Source of the DNA: Rhodospirillales bacterium
GTDB lineage: Bacteria > Pseudomonadota > Alphaproteobacteria > QKFK01 > SZUA-500
Assembly: GCA_003252195.1 (NCBI GenBank)
Contig: QKFK01000185.1
Span: forward strand, 1 to 17,887
Reading direction: 5' to 3'
Length of the DNA: 17,887 nucleotides
This document shows, in pieces, positions 1 to 7,030 of the stretch. How positions within the stretch are numbered: position 1 is the first letter of the stretch; every line of letters begins with the position of its first letter. Under the pieces are notes generated by a model. That model was not told where the DNA came from. It worked only from the letters and a program-made list of their open reading frames with translations, and searched no databases. The position numbers were made by a program, and so were the translations under genes.

Positions 1-515
1 GCCAAACGTTCTAAACCATAAGTAAGCTCGGCACAAACAGGGTTACAATCAAAACCACCAACTTGTTGGAAATATGTAAATTGAGAAACTTCCATGCCAT
101 CGCACCAAACTTCCCAACCAAGACCCCAAGCTCCTAATGTTGGGCTTTCCCAGTTATCTTCAGCAAAGCGGATATCATGTTCCATTGGGTCAATTCCCAA
201 ATGACGCAAACTATCTAAATACAAACCTTGAACATCATCTGGAGATGGTTTTAAAATTACCTGAAATTGATAATAATGTTGCAAACGGTTAGGGTTTTCT
301 CCATACCTACCATCTGTTGGGCGACGAGACGGCTGAACATAAGCCACATTCCATTCTTCTGGCCCTAATGAACGCAACAATGTTGCAGGGTGAAAAGTTC
401 CAGCACCAACTTCCATATCATATGGTTGCAAAACAACACAGCCCTTATCTGCCCAAAAATTCTGCAAGGCAAGTATCAATGACTGAAAGCTCTTGTTTTT
501 TAGGTTGTTTGTCAT
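1..515 (-). CDS. glyQ: Glycyl-tRNA synthetase alpha subunit, 5' part (runs off the window)
   Basis: The alpha subunit of the heterotetrameric bacterial glycyl-tRNA synthetase, which charges tRNA-Gly in the cytoplasm; this subunit carries the class II catalytic core. About 171 residues are visible of a family length near 290-300; the C-terminal part lies beyond base 1. The reading begins MTNNLKNKSFQSLILALQ and contains hallmark GlyQ segments: GCVVLQPYDMEVGAGTFHP near residue 26, QPSRRPTDGRYGENPNRLQ near 61, then the class II motif region QHYYQFQVILKPSP, and WEVWCDGMEVSQFTYFQQ further on. The ATG at 515 is preceded by only a weak ribosome site (TTAGAA), but it fits the family N-terminus and lies about 38 nt behind a likely promoter. 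The beta subunit gene glyS usually follows and would be outside the window. Identity is near certain from the motifs. Confidence 0.96.
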   Translation of the reverse strand, partial: MTNNLKNKSFQSLILALQNFWADKGCVVLQPYDMEVGAGTFHPATLLRSLGPEEWNVAYVQPSRRPTDGRYGENPNRLQHYYQFQVILKPSPDDVQGLYLDSLRHLGIDPMEHDIRFAEDNWESPTLGAWGLGWEVWCDGMEVSQFTYFQQVGGFDCNPVCAELTYGLERL

Positions 516-559
516 ATTTCTAATTTTCAATAAAATCTGTTAAAGAATACGGGCTTTAA

Positions 560-586
560 GTTATATATTTATTTGCAAAAGGTCAA
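560..586 (-). promoter_or_regulatory. Likely sigma-70 promoter for glyQ
   Basis: On the minus strand TTGACC (586-581) is followed after 15 nt by TATAAC (565-560). This lies in the 144-bp gap between the SLC13 transporter remnant and glyQ and would give a leader of roughly 35-40 nt. The spacer is short for sigma-70, so the exact -10 is uncertain. The rest of the gap (516-659) holds A/T runs but no convincing terminator hairpin. Confidence 0.5.
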
Positions 587-659
587 GTTATTGATAGCCT
601 TTTATCACAAAAAAAAGCCTCTTTTCCCTTATTTTTAGCTAATATAGCAATTAAAGCTT

Positions 660-2054
660 TTACAAGCCCCACAAAATAGGAGCAGCGACAGAAAAAACCA
701 CCCATGTGAATATCAATAAAGGGAATCCAGCTTTCACAAAATCTTTGAAAGAATAATTACCCTGCCCCATTACCAAGATATTAGTTTTATAACCCACTGG
801 CGAAGCAAATGAGCAATTAGCAGCAAGCAGCACAGTTAGCGCGAACACTACAGGATCATGATGCATCGAAAGAGCTATATTCACCCCTATTGGCGTAAAC
901 AAAACTGCACAAGCATTATTACTTAGAACATTAGTCAACAAGGCAACTAAAAGATAAAGAGCCGACAAAACCACAACGATAGAAGAAGTTCCTGTTAAGG
1001 CTAAAATTTCATCAGCTAAGAACCTTGCTCCACCTGTATAGAACAACGCATCACCCAAAGCCAAAGAAGCTACCACAATTAAAATGATTTTAGGATCTAT
1101 AGCACGCATTGACTGGCGAATTGTTATGCTTTTTAGCGCTATCATTAAAGTGACCGCAATTAAAGATGCCACCATAATTGGCAATATGCCAAGGGTTGCC
1201 ATACCAATACAAACACCAAATATAGCAATAGAGCGCTTAGCATTATGCACTTTTGGCAACTCAATAGACGTTCCTGCCTGAACTATAATATCACGACGCT
1301 CATACATTTTTGAGATATCAGAGCTATGCCCCTTAATTAAGATAACATCACCTGCCTCAAAAATCATTTCTGTCATTTTACCACGAACAAACAAATCACG
1401 ACGCAATATACCTAATATCAAACAATTAAATCGTGAAGATAACGACGCCCCAATTGTGTTAAGACCAACCAACCTTGATGACGGAGGTATCATTGCTTCA
1501 ACAATAACCTCATGCTCTTCTGCATCTAGGCTTTTGCTGTCTTCCTTTTTATCGTTTTCTTTAATTGCACGAGAATAAAAGCTCTCAGGGTATTTCATAG
1601 CAGCATTGGCAATTGCCTTACGTGTTGCTAAAACCACCAAAACATCACCTGCTTTAACTTCATAATCAATAAACGGAGGATATATTTTTATCTTTCCTCT
1701 AGTTACGCTTCTAACCTTTAGCCCTGTTAACTTTGGAAACAAACCACCTTCTAAAACCTTTTCCCCAACTAGGGCCGATTCTTCAGTAATTACAAATTGA
1801 GATATATACTCATTTGAGCTAAAAAAGCTTTGTTCTTCTCCACCACCTTCTTTATCTGGTAATAGCTTTGGCAAAATCCAATAAACATAAAAAGATGAGA
1901 AAAACAACAAAACTAGCGCCATTGGTGTAACGGCAAAAAAATCTAACTCTTTATAACCCAAATCTATCAGAGCACTAGAAACCAACAAATTGGTACTAGA
2001 ACCAATGATTGTGGTGGTTCCGCCTAAAATTGCCATATAACTAAGTGGCATCAT
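660..2054 (-). CDS. SLC13-family permease, C-terminal fragment with two TrkA-C (RCK_C) domains (frameshifted gene)
   Basis: Downstream 464-residue piece of a transporter of the SLC13/divalent anion:Na+ symporter type (substrate class in the family: sulfate, dicarboxylates; not decidable here). It starts inside the first transport repeat with the conserved segment ILGGTTTIIGSSTNLLV, followed by one membrane helix near residues 40-62. Two cytoplasmic TrkA-C-like domains follow (about residues 83-150 and 181-260), then a helix-rich C-terminal half with LLTNVLSNNACAVLFTPIG and the motif ASPVGYKTNILVMG. Its frame is open from an ATG pair at 2054/2051, but these codons align with the middle of the family protein, not with a real N-terminus. 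A possible ribosome site AAAGG lies 9 nt before the ATG, so re-initiation after the upstream frame ends is conceivable. Joined with the upstream fragment after removing one 7-bp repeat copy, the protein would be about 614 residues, normal for RCK-containing SLC13 permeases. Probably a pseudogene, a switched-off gene, or an assembly error. Confidence 0.85.
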   Translation of the reverse strand: MMPLSYMAILGGTTTIIGSSTNLLVSSALIDLGYKELDFFAVTPMALVLLFFSSFYVYWILPKLLPDKEGGGEEQSFFSSNEYISQFVITEESALVGEKVLEGGLFPKLTGLKVRSVTRGKIKIYPPFIDYEVKAGDVLVVLATRKAIANAAMKYPESFYSRAIKENDKKEDSKSLDAEEHEVIVEAMIPPSSRLVGLNTIGASLSSRFNCLILGILRRDLFVRGKMTEMIFEAGDVILIKGHSSDISKMYERRDIIVQAGTSIELPKVHNAKRSIAIFGVCIGMATLGILPIMVASLIAVTLMIALKSITIRQSMRAIDPKIILIVVASLALGDALFYTGGARFLADEILALTGTSSIVVVLSALYLLVALLTNVLSNNACAVLFTPIGVNIALSMHHDPVVFALTVLLAANCSFASPVGYKTNILVMGQGNYSFKDFVKAGFPLLIFTWVVFSVAAPILWGL

Positions 2055-2511
2055 CCATCATCACCTTTGATGGTGACATTTTTGCCCGCTCTGCCAAAGC
2101 TCTTAAAATAGGAATAAAAATAACCACAACGGGTGTGTTGTTTAAGAATGCGCTCAAAAAAGCAACAAATAATAGAATAATTCCTATGGATAATTTTGGA
2201 GGCAAATTAGGGTTATTGGTTATTTTATAAATACCCTCTAACGCACCTGTTCTGGTTAAAGCATCGCCAACTACCAATAGGGCCAAAACAGTTATTAAAG
2301 CTGGGTTAGAAAAACCTTTGATAAACCTAACCGAATCAAGAATTTCTCCATTTTCTAAACTTAACGGAAAAACTTGGAAAGCAACTAATATTACAGATAA
2401 TAGCAATAGCGAAGTTATTTCCATACTTACCCATTCGGTAACATATAGAATAACAGCTACAAAAGTTAGTGCGAGCACAAACCACATCTGAATATCTGGA
2501 GTTACGGTCAC
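2041..2511 (-). CDS. SLC13-family permease, N-terminal fragment (frameshifted gene)
   Basis: The first 156 residues of the same transporter. There are two N-terminal hydrophobic segments (about residues 9-27 and 30-47), then the family segment FSNPALITVLALLVVGDAL near residue 69, and the re-entrant motif FLSAFLNNTPVVVIFIPIL, which helps form the anion/Na+ site. The native frame is lost after KVMM at residue 152: only DDAT and a stop follow, where the family continues PLSYMAILGG. The start is a GTG at 2511 with GGGGGT just upstream and a promoter about 30 nt behind. The next in-frame ATG (residue 9) would cut into the first helix. On its own this piece has only half of one transport repeat and cannot be expected to transport anything. 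Confidence 0.85.
   Translation of the reverse strand: MTVTPDIQMWFVLALTFVAVILYVTEWVSMEITSLLLLSVILVAFQVFPLSLENGEILDSVRFIKGFSNPALITVLALLVVGDALTRTGALEGIYKITNNPNLPPKLSIGIILLFVAFLSAFLNNTPVVVIFIPILRALAERAKMSPSKVMMDDAT
2049..2062 (-). repeat. Perfect 7-bp tandem duplication causing the SLC13 frameshift
   Basis: On the minus strand GATGATG occurs twice back to back. With a single copy the codons read GTG ATG ATG CCA CTT (V-M-M-P-L) and join the two SLC13 fragments in one frame with the expected family sequence. The second copy adds 7 nt and shifts the frame. This is the pattern expected of a slipped-strand duplication. Confidence 0.9.
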
Positions 2512-2541
2512 TTTACCCCCATCAACATCACAAGACTTTCA

Positions 2542-2571
2542 ATTATATAATGTTATTTGCACAACTTGCAA
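2542..2571 (-). promoter_or_regulatory. Likely sigma-70 promoter for the SLC13 gene, with a palindrome over the -35 box
   Basis: On the minus strand TTGCAA (2571-2566) and a consensus TATAAT (2547-2542) are 18 nt apart, giving a leader of about 25 nt before the GTG start at 2511. The -35 box lies inside a perfect inverted repeat, ACTTGC-AAC-GCAAGT at 2564-2578, which could be a small operator. It is only 20 bp downstream of the glmM stop codon. It could also act as a weak end signal for glmM, but no T-run follows it. Confidence 0.6.
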
Positions 2572-2598
2572 CGCAAGTATCAAATAACTATCAGATTA

Positions 2599-3966
2599 TT
2601 ACAATCCTGCTACTTTTTTAATCTGGTCAACCAAGCCGTTTACAGTTGCGTCAACCATATCAGCATCTTCGCCCTCAGCCATAACTCTAATAACAGGCTC
2701 TGTGCCAGATTTTCTAATAACCAAGCGCCCTGATTTAGCCAATTTTTCTTCTGTTTCTTTAATTGCAGAAATAATAACTTCATCATTCATAGTTACTTCG
2801 GCTGAAGCCCTGTCTGCAAAACGCACATTTTTCAAAACCTGAGGCATTGGCTCAAACACATGAGCAACTTCACTCAACGGCTTTTGCGCAGAAACCATGC
2901 AAGAAAGAACCTGCAAAGAAGACAACAAACCATCACCTGTTGTTGCATAATCAGATAGCACCACATGGCCAGATTGCTCACCACCTACGTTATAGTTACA
3001 TTCCGTCATTTTCTCAACCACATATCTATCGCCAACTTGTGTGCGTATCAATTTAGCACCAATGCTTTCTAAATATTTTTCTAAACCGAGGTTTGACATG
3101 ATTGTTGCAACCACAGCACCATTACTAAGCTTACCTTCTTTGTGCCATGAGCCACCGATTAACGCAAGAATTTGGTCTCCATCAACCACATTTCCTTTTT
3201 CATCGCAAATTATCAATCTATCAGCATCGCCATCTAGCGCAATACCGATATCAGCACAATGTTTTACCACTTCTTGACACATAAACTCGGTATCAGTCGC
3301 CCCACAGTAACGGTTAATATTAACACCGTTTGGCTCAACACCAACTGTTACCACATCTGCACCAAGCTCACTTAAAACAGTTGGCGCAACCTTATAAGAA
3401 GCGCCATTAGCGCAATCAACCACAACTTTCAAACCTTCTAGTGTTTGCCCATGAGGGAAAGTTCTTTTTACAAACTCAGTATAACGACCTAAAGCATCGT
3501 CCAATCTTTTAGCTCTACCAACTTTTTCATCGGTTACATAATAGGCGTCTAAGCCTTCTTCTATTCTTTTTTCAATTTCTAACTCTTGCTCATCAGACAA
3601 TTTACGCCCATCTGGACCAAAGATTTTAATACCATTATCATAAAATGGATTATGAGATGCTGAAATCATAACACCTAAATCAGCTCTCATGCTTTGAGTA
3701 AGCATAGCAACCGCAGGAGTTGGAGTTGGACCAAGTAAAAACACATCCATACCAGCTGCAGTAAAACCAGCAACCAAAGCAGATTCAAGCATATAACCTG
3801 AAATACGCGTATCTTTACCAATCACAACTTTGTGGCGATATTTGCCTCTGGTAAATTGTGCTCCAGCAGATATACCAATCTTCATTGCCATTTCTGCTGT
3901 CATCGGAAATACGTTAGCTTTTCCTCTAACACCATCTGTTCCGAATAATTTTCTACCTGTACTCAT
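2599..3966 (-). CDS. glmM: Phosphoglucosamine mutase
   Basis: Converts glucosamine-6-phosphate to glucosamine-1-phosphate, the step before GlmU makes UDP-N-acetylglucosamine for peptidoglycan and lipopolysaccharide. The 455 residues match the family length (about 445-460). It opens with KLFGTDGVRG. The phosphoserine loop ISASHNP is at 101-107, with S104 as the catalytic phosphate carrier. The Mg-binding loop DGDADR is at 245-250, and the phosphate-binding loop RKSGTEPVIR of the last domain is at 418-427. GGEQSGH, the sugar-binding segment, is also present. The ATG at 3966 begins directly at the conserved N-terminus. It follows folP after 21 bp, as in the ftsH-folP-glmM order of many Proteobacteria including E. 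coli. No promoter is seen in that gap, so it is probably cotranscribed with folP and ftsH. Confidence 0.97.
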   Translation of the reverse strand: MSTGRKLFGTDGVRGKANVFPMTAEMAMKIGISAGAQFTRGKYRHKVVIGKDTRISGYMLESALVAGFTAAGMDVFLLGPTPTPAVAMLTQSMRADLGVMISASHNPFYDNGIKIFGPDGRKLSDEQELEIEKRIEEGLDAYYVTDEKVGRAKRLDDALGRYTEFVKRTFPHGQTLEGLKVVVDCANGASYKVAPTVLSELGADVVTVGVEPNGVNINRYCGATDTEFMCQEVVKHCADIGIALDGDADRLIICDEKGNVVDGDQILALIGGSWHKEGKLSNGAVVATIMSNLGLEKYLESIGAKLIRTQVGDRYVVEKMTECNYNVGGEQSGHVVLSDYATTGDGLLSSLQVLSCMVSAQKPLSEVAHVFEPMPQVLKNVRFADRASAEVTMNDEVIISAIKETEEKLAKSGRLVIRKSGTEPVIRVMAEGEDADMVDATVNGLVDQIKKVAGL

Positions 3967-3987
3967 ATTATCGCCTTTCTTAACAAC

Positions 3988-5058
3988 TTACGCAAAACGC
4001 AATTTATGCCAAACCTGCATAGCCTGCATAGTTTCTTTTACATCATGTACCCTTACAATATCAACCCCTAAATCCCATGCTGGAATTAAGCTAGCAAGAG
4101 AACCAGCAACTCGCTCTTTAGGAGCAACATCGCCACAAATGTGGGATATATAACTCTTACGAGACACTCCAAGCAACATTGGCAAGCCAAATTCTGCAAA
4201 CAAACCATGGTTTGATATTAGCTCAATATTATGCTCTAGATTTTTACCAAAACCGATACCCAAATCAATACACAAGTTGTTACGCTTTATTCCAGCTTGT
4301 TTACAAGCCTTTACTCTATCCGCTAAAAAAGCATAAACCTCTGCACAAACATTATCATAATGCGGATTTTTTTGCATATTATCTGGAGTTCCTTGCATAT
4401 GCATCAAAATCACTGGAACATCATATTTAGAAGCAACTTCTAAAGCTCCCTCATCTCTTAGCGCATTAATATCGTTAATTACATTTGCTCCATGTTTAAG
4501 AGCTTCTTCCATAACTAAGGCATAACGAGTGTCAATTGAGGTTTTAATCCCTCTGTTAGCTAATTCTGCAATTAATGGAATAGTACGTTTAATTTCTTCT
4601 TCTACAGAAACTTTTGCTGCACCTGGGCGTGTTGATTCACCACCGATATCAATAATTTTAGCCCCAGCCTCAACCATAGATATAGCTCGACTAACCGCAT
4701 CTGACAAATTATTATAATCACCACCATCTGAAAAACTATCAGGGGTAAAATTCACAATTCCCATAATTAATGGAGTGCTTAAATCAAAACCTGCAAAATC
4801 AACCACTGGCTTTGCAAAAACACTTAATCTTGTTTCAAGTTCATCTGTTTTAGCATGCTCTTTAGCAAGTTCTTTTAATAATGCAATATCTATGGTTTTT
4901 CTAGCATTGCTTGACATCAAATCAACCGCTGAAAAGGCAACATTTTGCCCGCGCAAATAACAAGCTTTACCAAGCTTTACTAGTTCATTAGCTTCTCGCC
5001 CAAAGCTTAAAGCCTTAGGCGAGATTAATGCGTTTGAAATATCGATTATATTTTGCAC
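3988..5058 (-). CDS. folP: Dihydropteroate synthase with N-terminal extension
   Basis: Condenses p-aminobenzoate with hydroxymethyl-dihydropterin diphosphate in folate synthesis; the family is the sulfonamide target. The TIM-barrel core runs from about residue 95 to 350. It shows LIMGIVNFTPDSFSDGG (97-113, loop 1 and metal-binding Asn), IDIGGESTRPGA (136-147, loop 2), NVINDINAL (192-200), DLGIGFGKN (265-273, pterin site), GVSRKS (297-302) and RVHDV (336-340, diphosphate site). At 356 residues it is roughly 75-90 longer than the E. coli enzyme; the excess is a leading segment (about 1-92) without a motif I recognise. Longer FolP proteins of this kind occur in Alphaproteobacteria, as I recall. 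The start is a GTG at 5058 with AGG 8 nt upstream; it lies 19 bp after the ftsH stop. No internal start with a better ribosome site was identified before the core. Confidence 0.96.
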   Translation of the reverse strand: MQNIIDISNALISPKALSFGREANELVKLGKACYLRGQNVAFSAVDLMSSNARKTIDIALLKELAKEHAKTDELETRLSVFAKPVVDFAGFDLSTPLIMGIVNFTPDSFSDGGDYNNLSDAVSRAISMVEAGAKIIDIGGESTRPGAAKVSVEEEIKRTIPLIAELANRGIKTSIDTRYALVMEEALKHGANVINDINALRDEGALEVASKYDVPVILMHMQGTPDNMQKNPHYDNVCAEVYAFLADRVKACKQAGIKRNNLCIDLGIGFGKNLEHNIELISNHGLFAEFGLPMLLGVSRKSYISHICGDVAPKERVAGSLASLIPAWDLGVDIVRVHDVKETMQAMQVWHKLRFA

Positions 5059-5077
5059 AACAGCAACCTATATAAGA

Positions 5078-6964
5078 TTATTCTTCATCTTTTGATTCTG
5101 CGTCTTCATCAAACACAGGAACAGAAGTGCGAGCCTCTTCAATAGGTTTATCAGCATCTTTAGAAATAGTCTCTCCTCTAAGCAATGCTTTAATTTCATC
5201 ACCAGTAAGAGTTTCATATTCAATCATAGCTTCAGCTAATTTTTCTAAATCACCTTTTTTATCAGTCAAAATCTGCTTTGCTTTATTATAAGCATTATCA
5301 ACTAATAACTTCATTTCTGCATCTACAGCTCGGGCGGTTTCATCTGAAACATTTTTGCGTTGAGCAACCGAATGACCCAAGAACACTTCACCATCTGGTT
5401 CACCATAGGCAAGCGGGCCAAGTTTTTCACTCATACCCCATTCACAAACCATGCTACGAGCAAGCTTGGTTGCCTGCAAAATATCGGATGATGCACCACT
5501 TGTAACTTTATCATCACCAAATATAATTTCTTCAGCAACACGACCACCCATTAAAATAATCAAACGAGAGCGAAGTTTTATTTTATTATAAGAAACTTGG
5601 TCTTTTTCTGGCAATTGTTGCACCATACCCAACGCTCTACCACGTGGGATAATAGTGGCCTTATGAATTGGGTCTGTTTCTTCTACATTTAGTGAGCATA
5701 TTGCGTGACCAGCTTCATGATAAGCGGTGAGGCGTTTTTCTTCCTCGTCCATCATCATAGTTCTACGTTCAGCCCCCATTAAAACTTTATCTTTTGCGTA
5801 ATCAAACTCTTTCATTGTCACCATACGTTTGTTACGGCGAGCAGCTAAAAGAGCAGCTTCATTAACAAGGTTAGCTAAATCAGCACCAGAAAAACCTGGG
5901 GTTCCTCTAGCTATGATAGAAGCGTCTACATCTGGAGCTATTGGCACTTTACGTAAATGCACATTCAAAATCTCGGTTCTGCCTTTAATATCTGGGTTAG
6001 GAACTGTAACTTGCCTATCAAAACGACCTGGGCGTAACAAAGCAGGGTCTAATACGTCTGGGCGGTTAGTTGCTGCAATTAAGATAACACCTTCGTTAGT
6101 GTCAAACCCGTCCATCTCAACCAACAATTGGTTAAGAGTTTGCTCTCTTTCATCATTACCGCCACCAAGACCAGCACCACGATGGCGACCTACGGCATCA
6201 ATTTCATCTATAAAGATAAGACATGGAGCATTTTTTTTACCTTGCTCAAACATATCACGCACGCGGCTTGCACCAACACCAACAAACATCTCCACAAAGT
6301 CTGAACCTGAAATTGTAAAGAAAGGTACATGAGCCTCACCCGCAACAGCTTTTGCAAGCAAAGTTTTACCAGTACCTGGAGGTCCAACAAGCAATACGCC
6401 TTTAGGGATTTTTCCGCCCAAACGTTGAAATTTTGCAGGGTCTTTTAAGAAATCAATAATCTCTTCTAAATCTTCCTTAGCTTCATCAACACCAGCAACA
6501 TCTTTAAATGTTATGCGATTTTTATCTTTATCTAGCATTCTGGCTTTTGACTTACCAAAGCTCATTGCCTTGCCACCACCTGATTGCATCTGACGCATAA
6601 AGAAAATCCATACACCAACTAGCAAAATCATTGGCAACCATGAAATAATCATACCCATCAATGAGTTTGAACCATCTTCCATTGGAGCTGCACTAACTTT
6701 AACTTTGTTATCTAGTAATGTTGAAACCATATTCGGATCATATGGTGAATATGTGCTAAAATGAGAGCCGTCCATTAAGGTTCCAGATACTTTTGGACCT
6801 TTCATAACAATCTCTTTAACATTGCCCTGTTTAGCTTGTTCCATAAAATCAGAGAAAGCCAATTGAGAGCCCATGCCTGCTTTGCCAGCATCAAACGCGT
6901 TAAACATAAACACTAGCATTGCGCCAATAATTAACCAAAGTACAAGATTTTTTCCTGAATTCAC
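5078..6964 (-). CDS. ftsH: ATP-dependent zinc metalloprotease FtsH
   Basis: Membrane-anchored AAA+ protease that extracts and degrades membrane proteins and regulators such as RpoH and LpxC (targets known from E. coli, not shown here). Length 628, usual for the family. Order: transmembrane helix at about 7-23, a small periplasmic domain, second helix at about 104-123, then the AAA domain. In the AAA domain lie Walker A GPPGTGKT (194-201), pore loop MFVGVG (226-231), Walker B LIFIDEID (249-256) and the second region of homology ATNRPDVLDPALLRPGRFDR (298-317). The zinc site HEAGH is at 416-420, and D494 in SSDILQAT is the likely third ligand. The tail is very acidic. The start is GTG at 6964, with a strong GAGGA site 7 nt upstream, and the N-terminus fits the family. 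A heat-shock-like promoter sits in the 53-bp gap behind tilS. Confidence 0.98.
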   Translation of the reverse strand: MNSGKNLVLWLIIGAMLVFMFNAFDAGKAGMGSQLAFSDFMEQAKQGNVKEIVMKGPKVSGTLMDGSHFSTYSPYDPNMVSTLLDNKVKVSAAPMEDGSNSLMGMIISWLPMILLVGVWIFFMRQMQSGGGKAMSFGKSKARMLDKDKNRITFKDVAGVDEAKEDLEEIIDFLKDPAKFQRLGGKIPKGVLLVGPPGTGKTLLAKAVAGEAHVPFFTISGSDFVEMFVGVGASRVRDMFEQGKKNAPCLIFIDEIDAVGRHRGAGLGGGNDEREQTLNQLLVEMDGFDTNEGVILIAATNRPDVLDPALLRPGRFDRQVTVPNPDIKGRTEILNVHLRKVPIAPDVDASIIARGTPGFSGADLANLVNEAALLAARRNKRMVTMKEFDYAKDKVLMGAERRTMMMDEEEKRLTAYHEAGHAICSLNVEETDPIHKATIIPRGRALGMVQQLPEKDQVSYNKIKLRSRLIILMGGRVAEEIIFGDDKVTSGASSDILQATKLARSMVCEWGMSEKLGPLAYGEPDGEVFLGHSVAQRKNVSDETARAVDAEMKLLVDNAYNKAKQILTDKKGDLEKLAEAMIEYETLTGDEIKALLRGETISKDADKPIEEARTSVPVFDEDAESKDEE

Positions 6965-7000
6965 CTGTAAATCCTCATCAAAAAAAGTTTAGGTTACTAT

Positions 7001-7030
7001 AAGATAGGTATAATTTTTTATTCTCTCAAG
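7001..7030 (-). promoter_or_regulatory. Candidate RpoH (sigma-32) promoter for ftsH
   Basis: On the minus strand CTTG (7030-7027) is followed after 18 nt by CCTATCTT (7008-7001). This matches the alphaproteobacterial heat-shock pattern as I remember it, CTTG-N17/18-CYTATNT. The -35 element overlaps the last codons of tilS and the start of transcription would fall about 30 nt before the ftsH GTG. FtsH is a known heat-shock gene in other bacteria, which supports the reading. No good sigma-70 -35 box was found for the same gap. Confidence 0.5.

Noticed and set aside
317..523. 68-codon plus-strand open frame opposite glyQ
   Set aside because: The minus strand encodes a clear GlyQ N-terminus over the same bases.
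516..659. Possible terminator between the SLC13 gene and glyQ
   Set aside because: T-runs are present on the minus strand, but I could find only A/U-rich or 4-bp stems, too weak to call.
2041..2062. Programmed ribosomal frameshift joining the SLC13 fragments
   Set aside because: There is no slippery heptamer or downstream structure; the exact 7-bp duplication explains the shift more simply.
5829..6332. 167-codon plus-strand open frame opposite ftsH
   Set aside because: It lies wholly against the conserved AAA domain of ftsH and has no recognisable protein signature.
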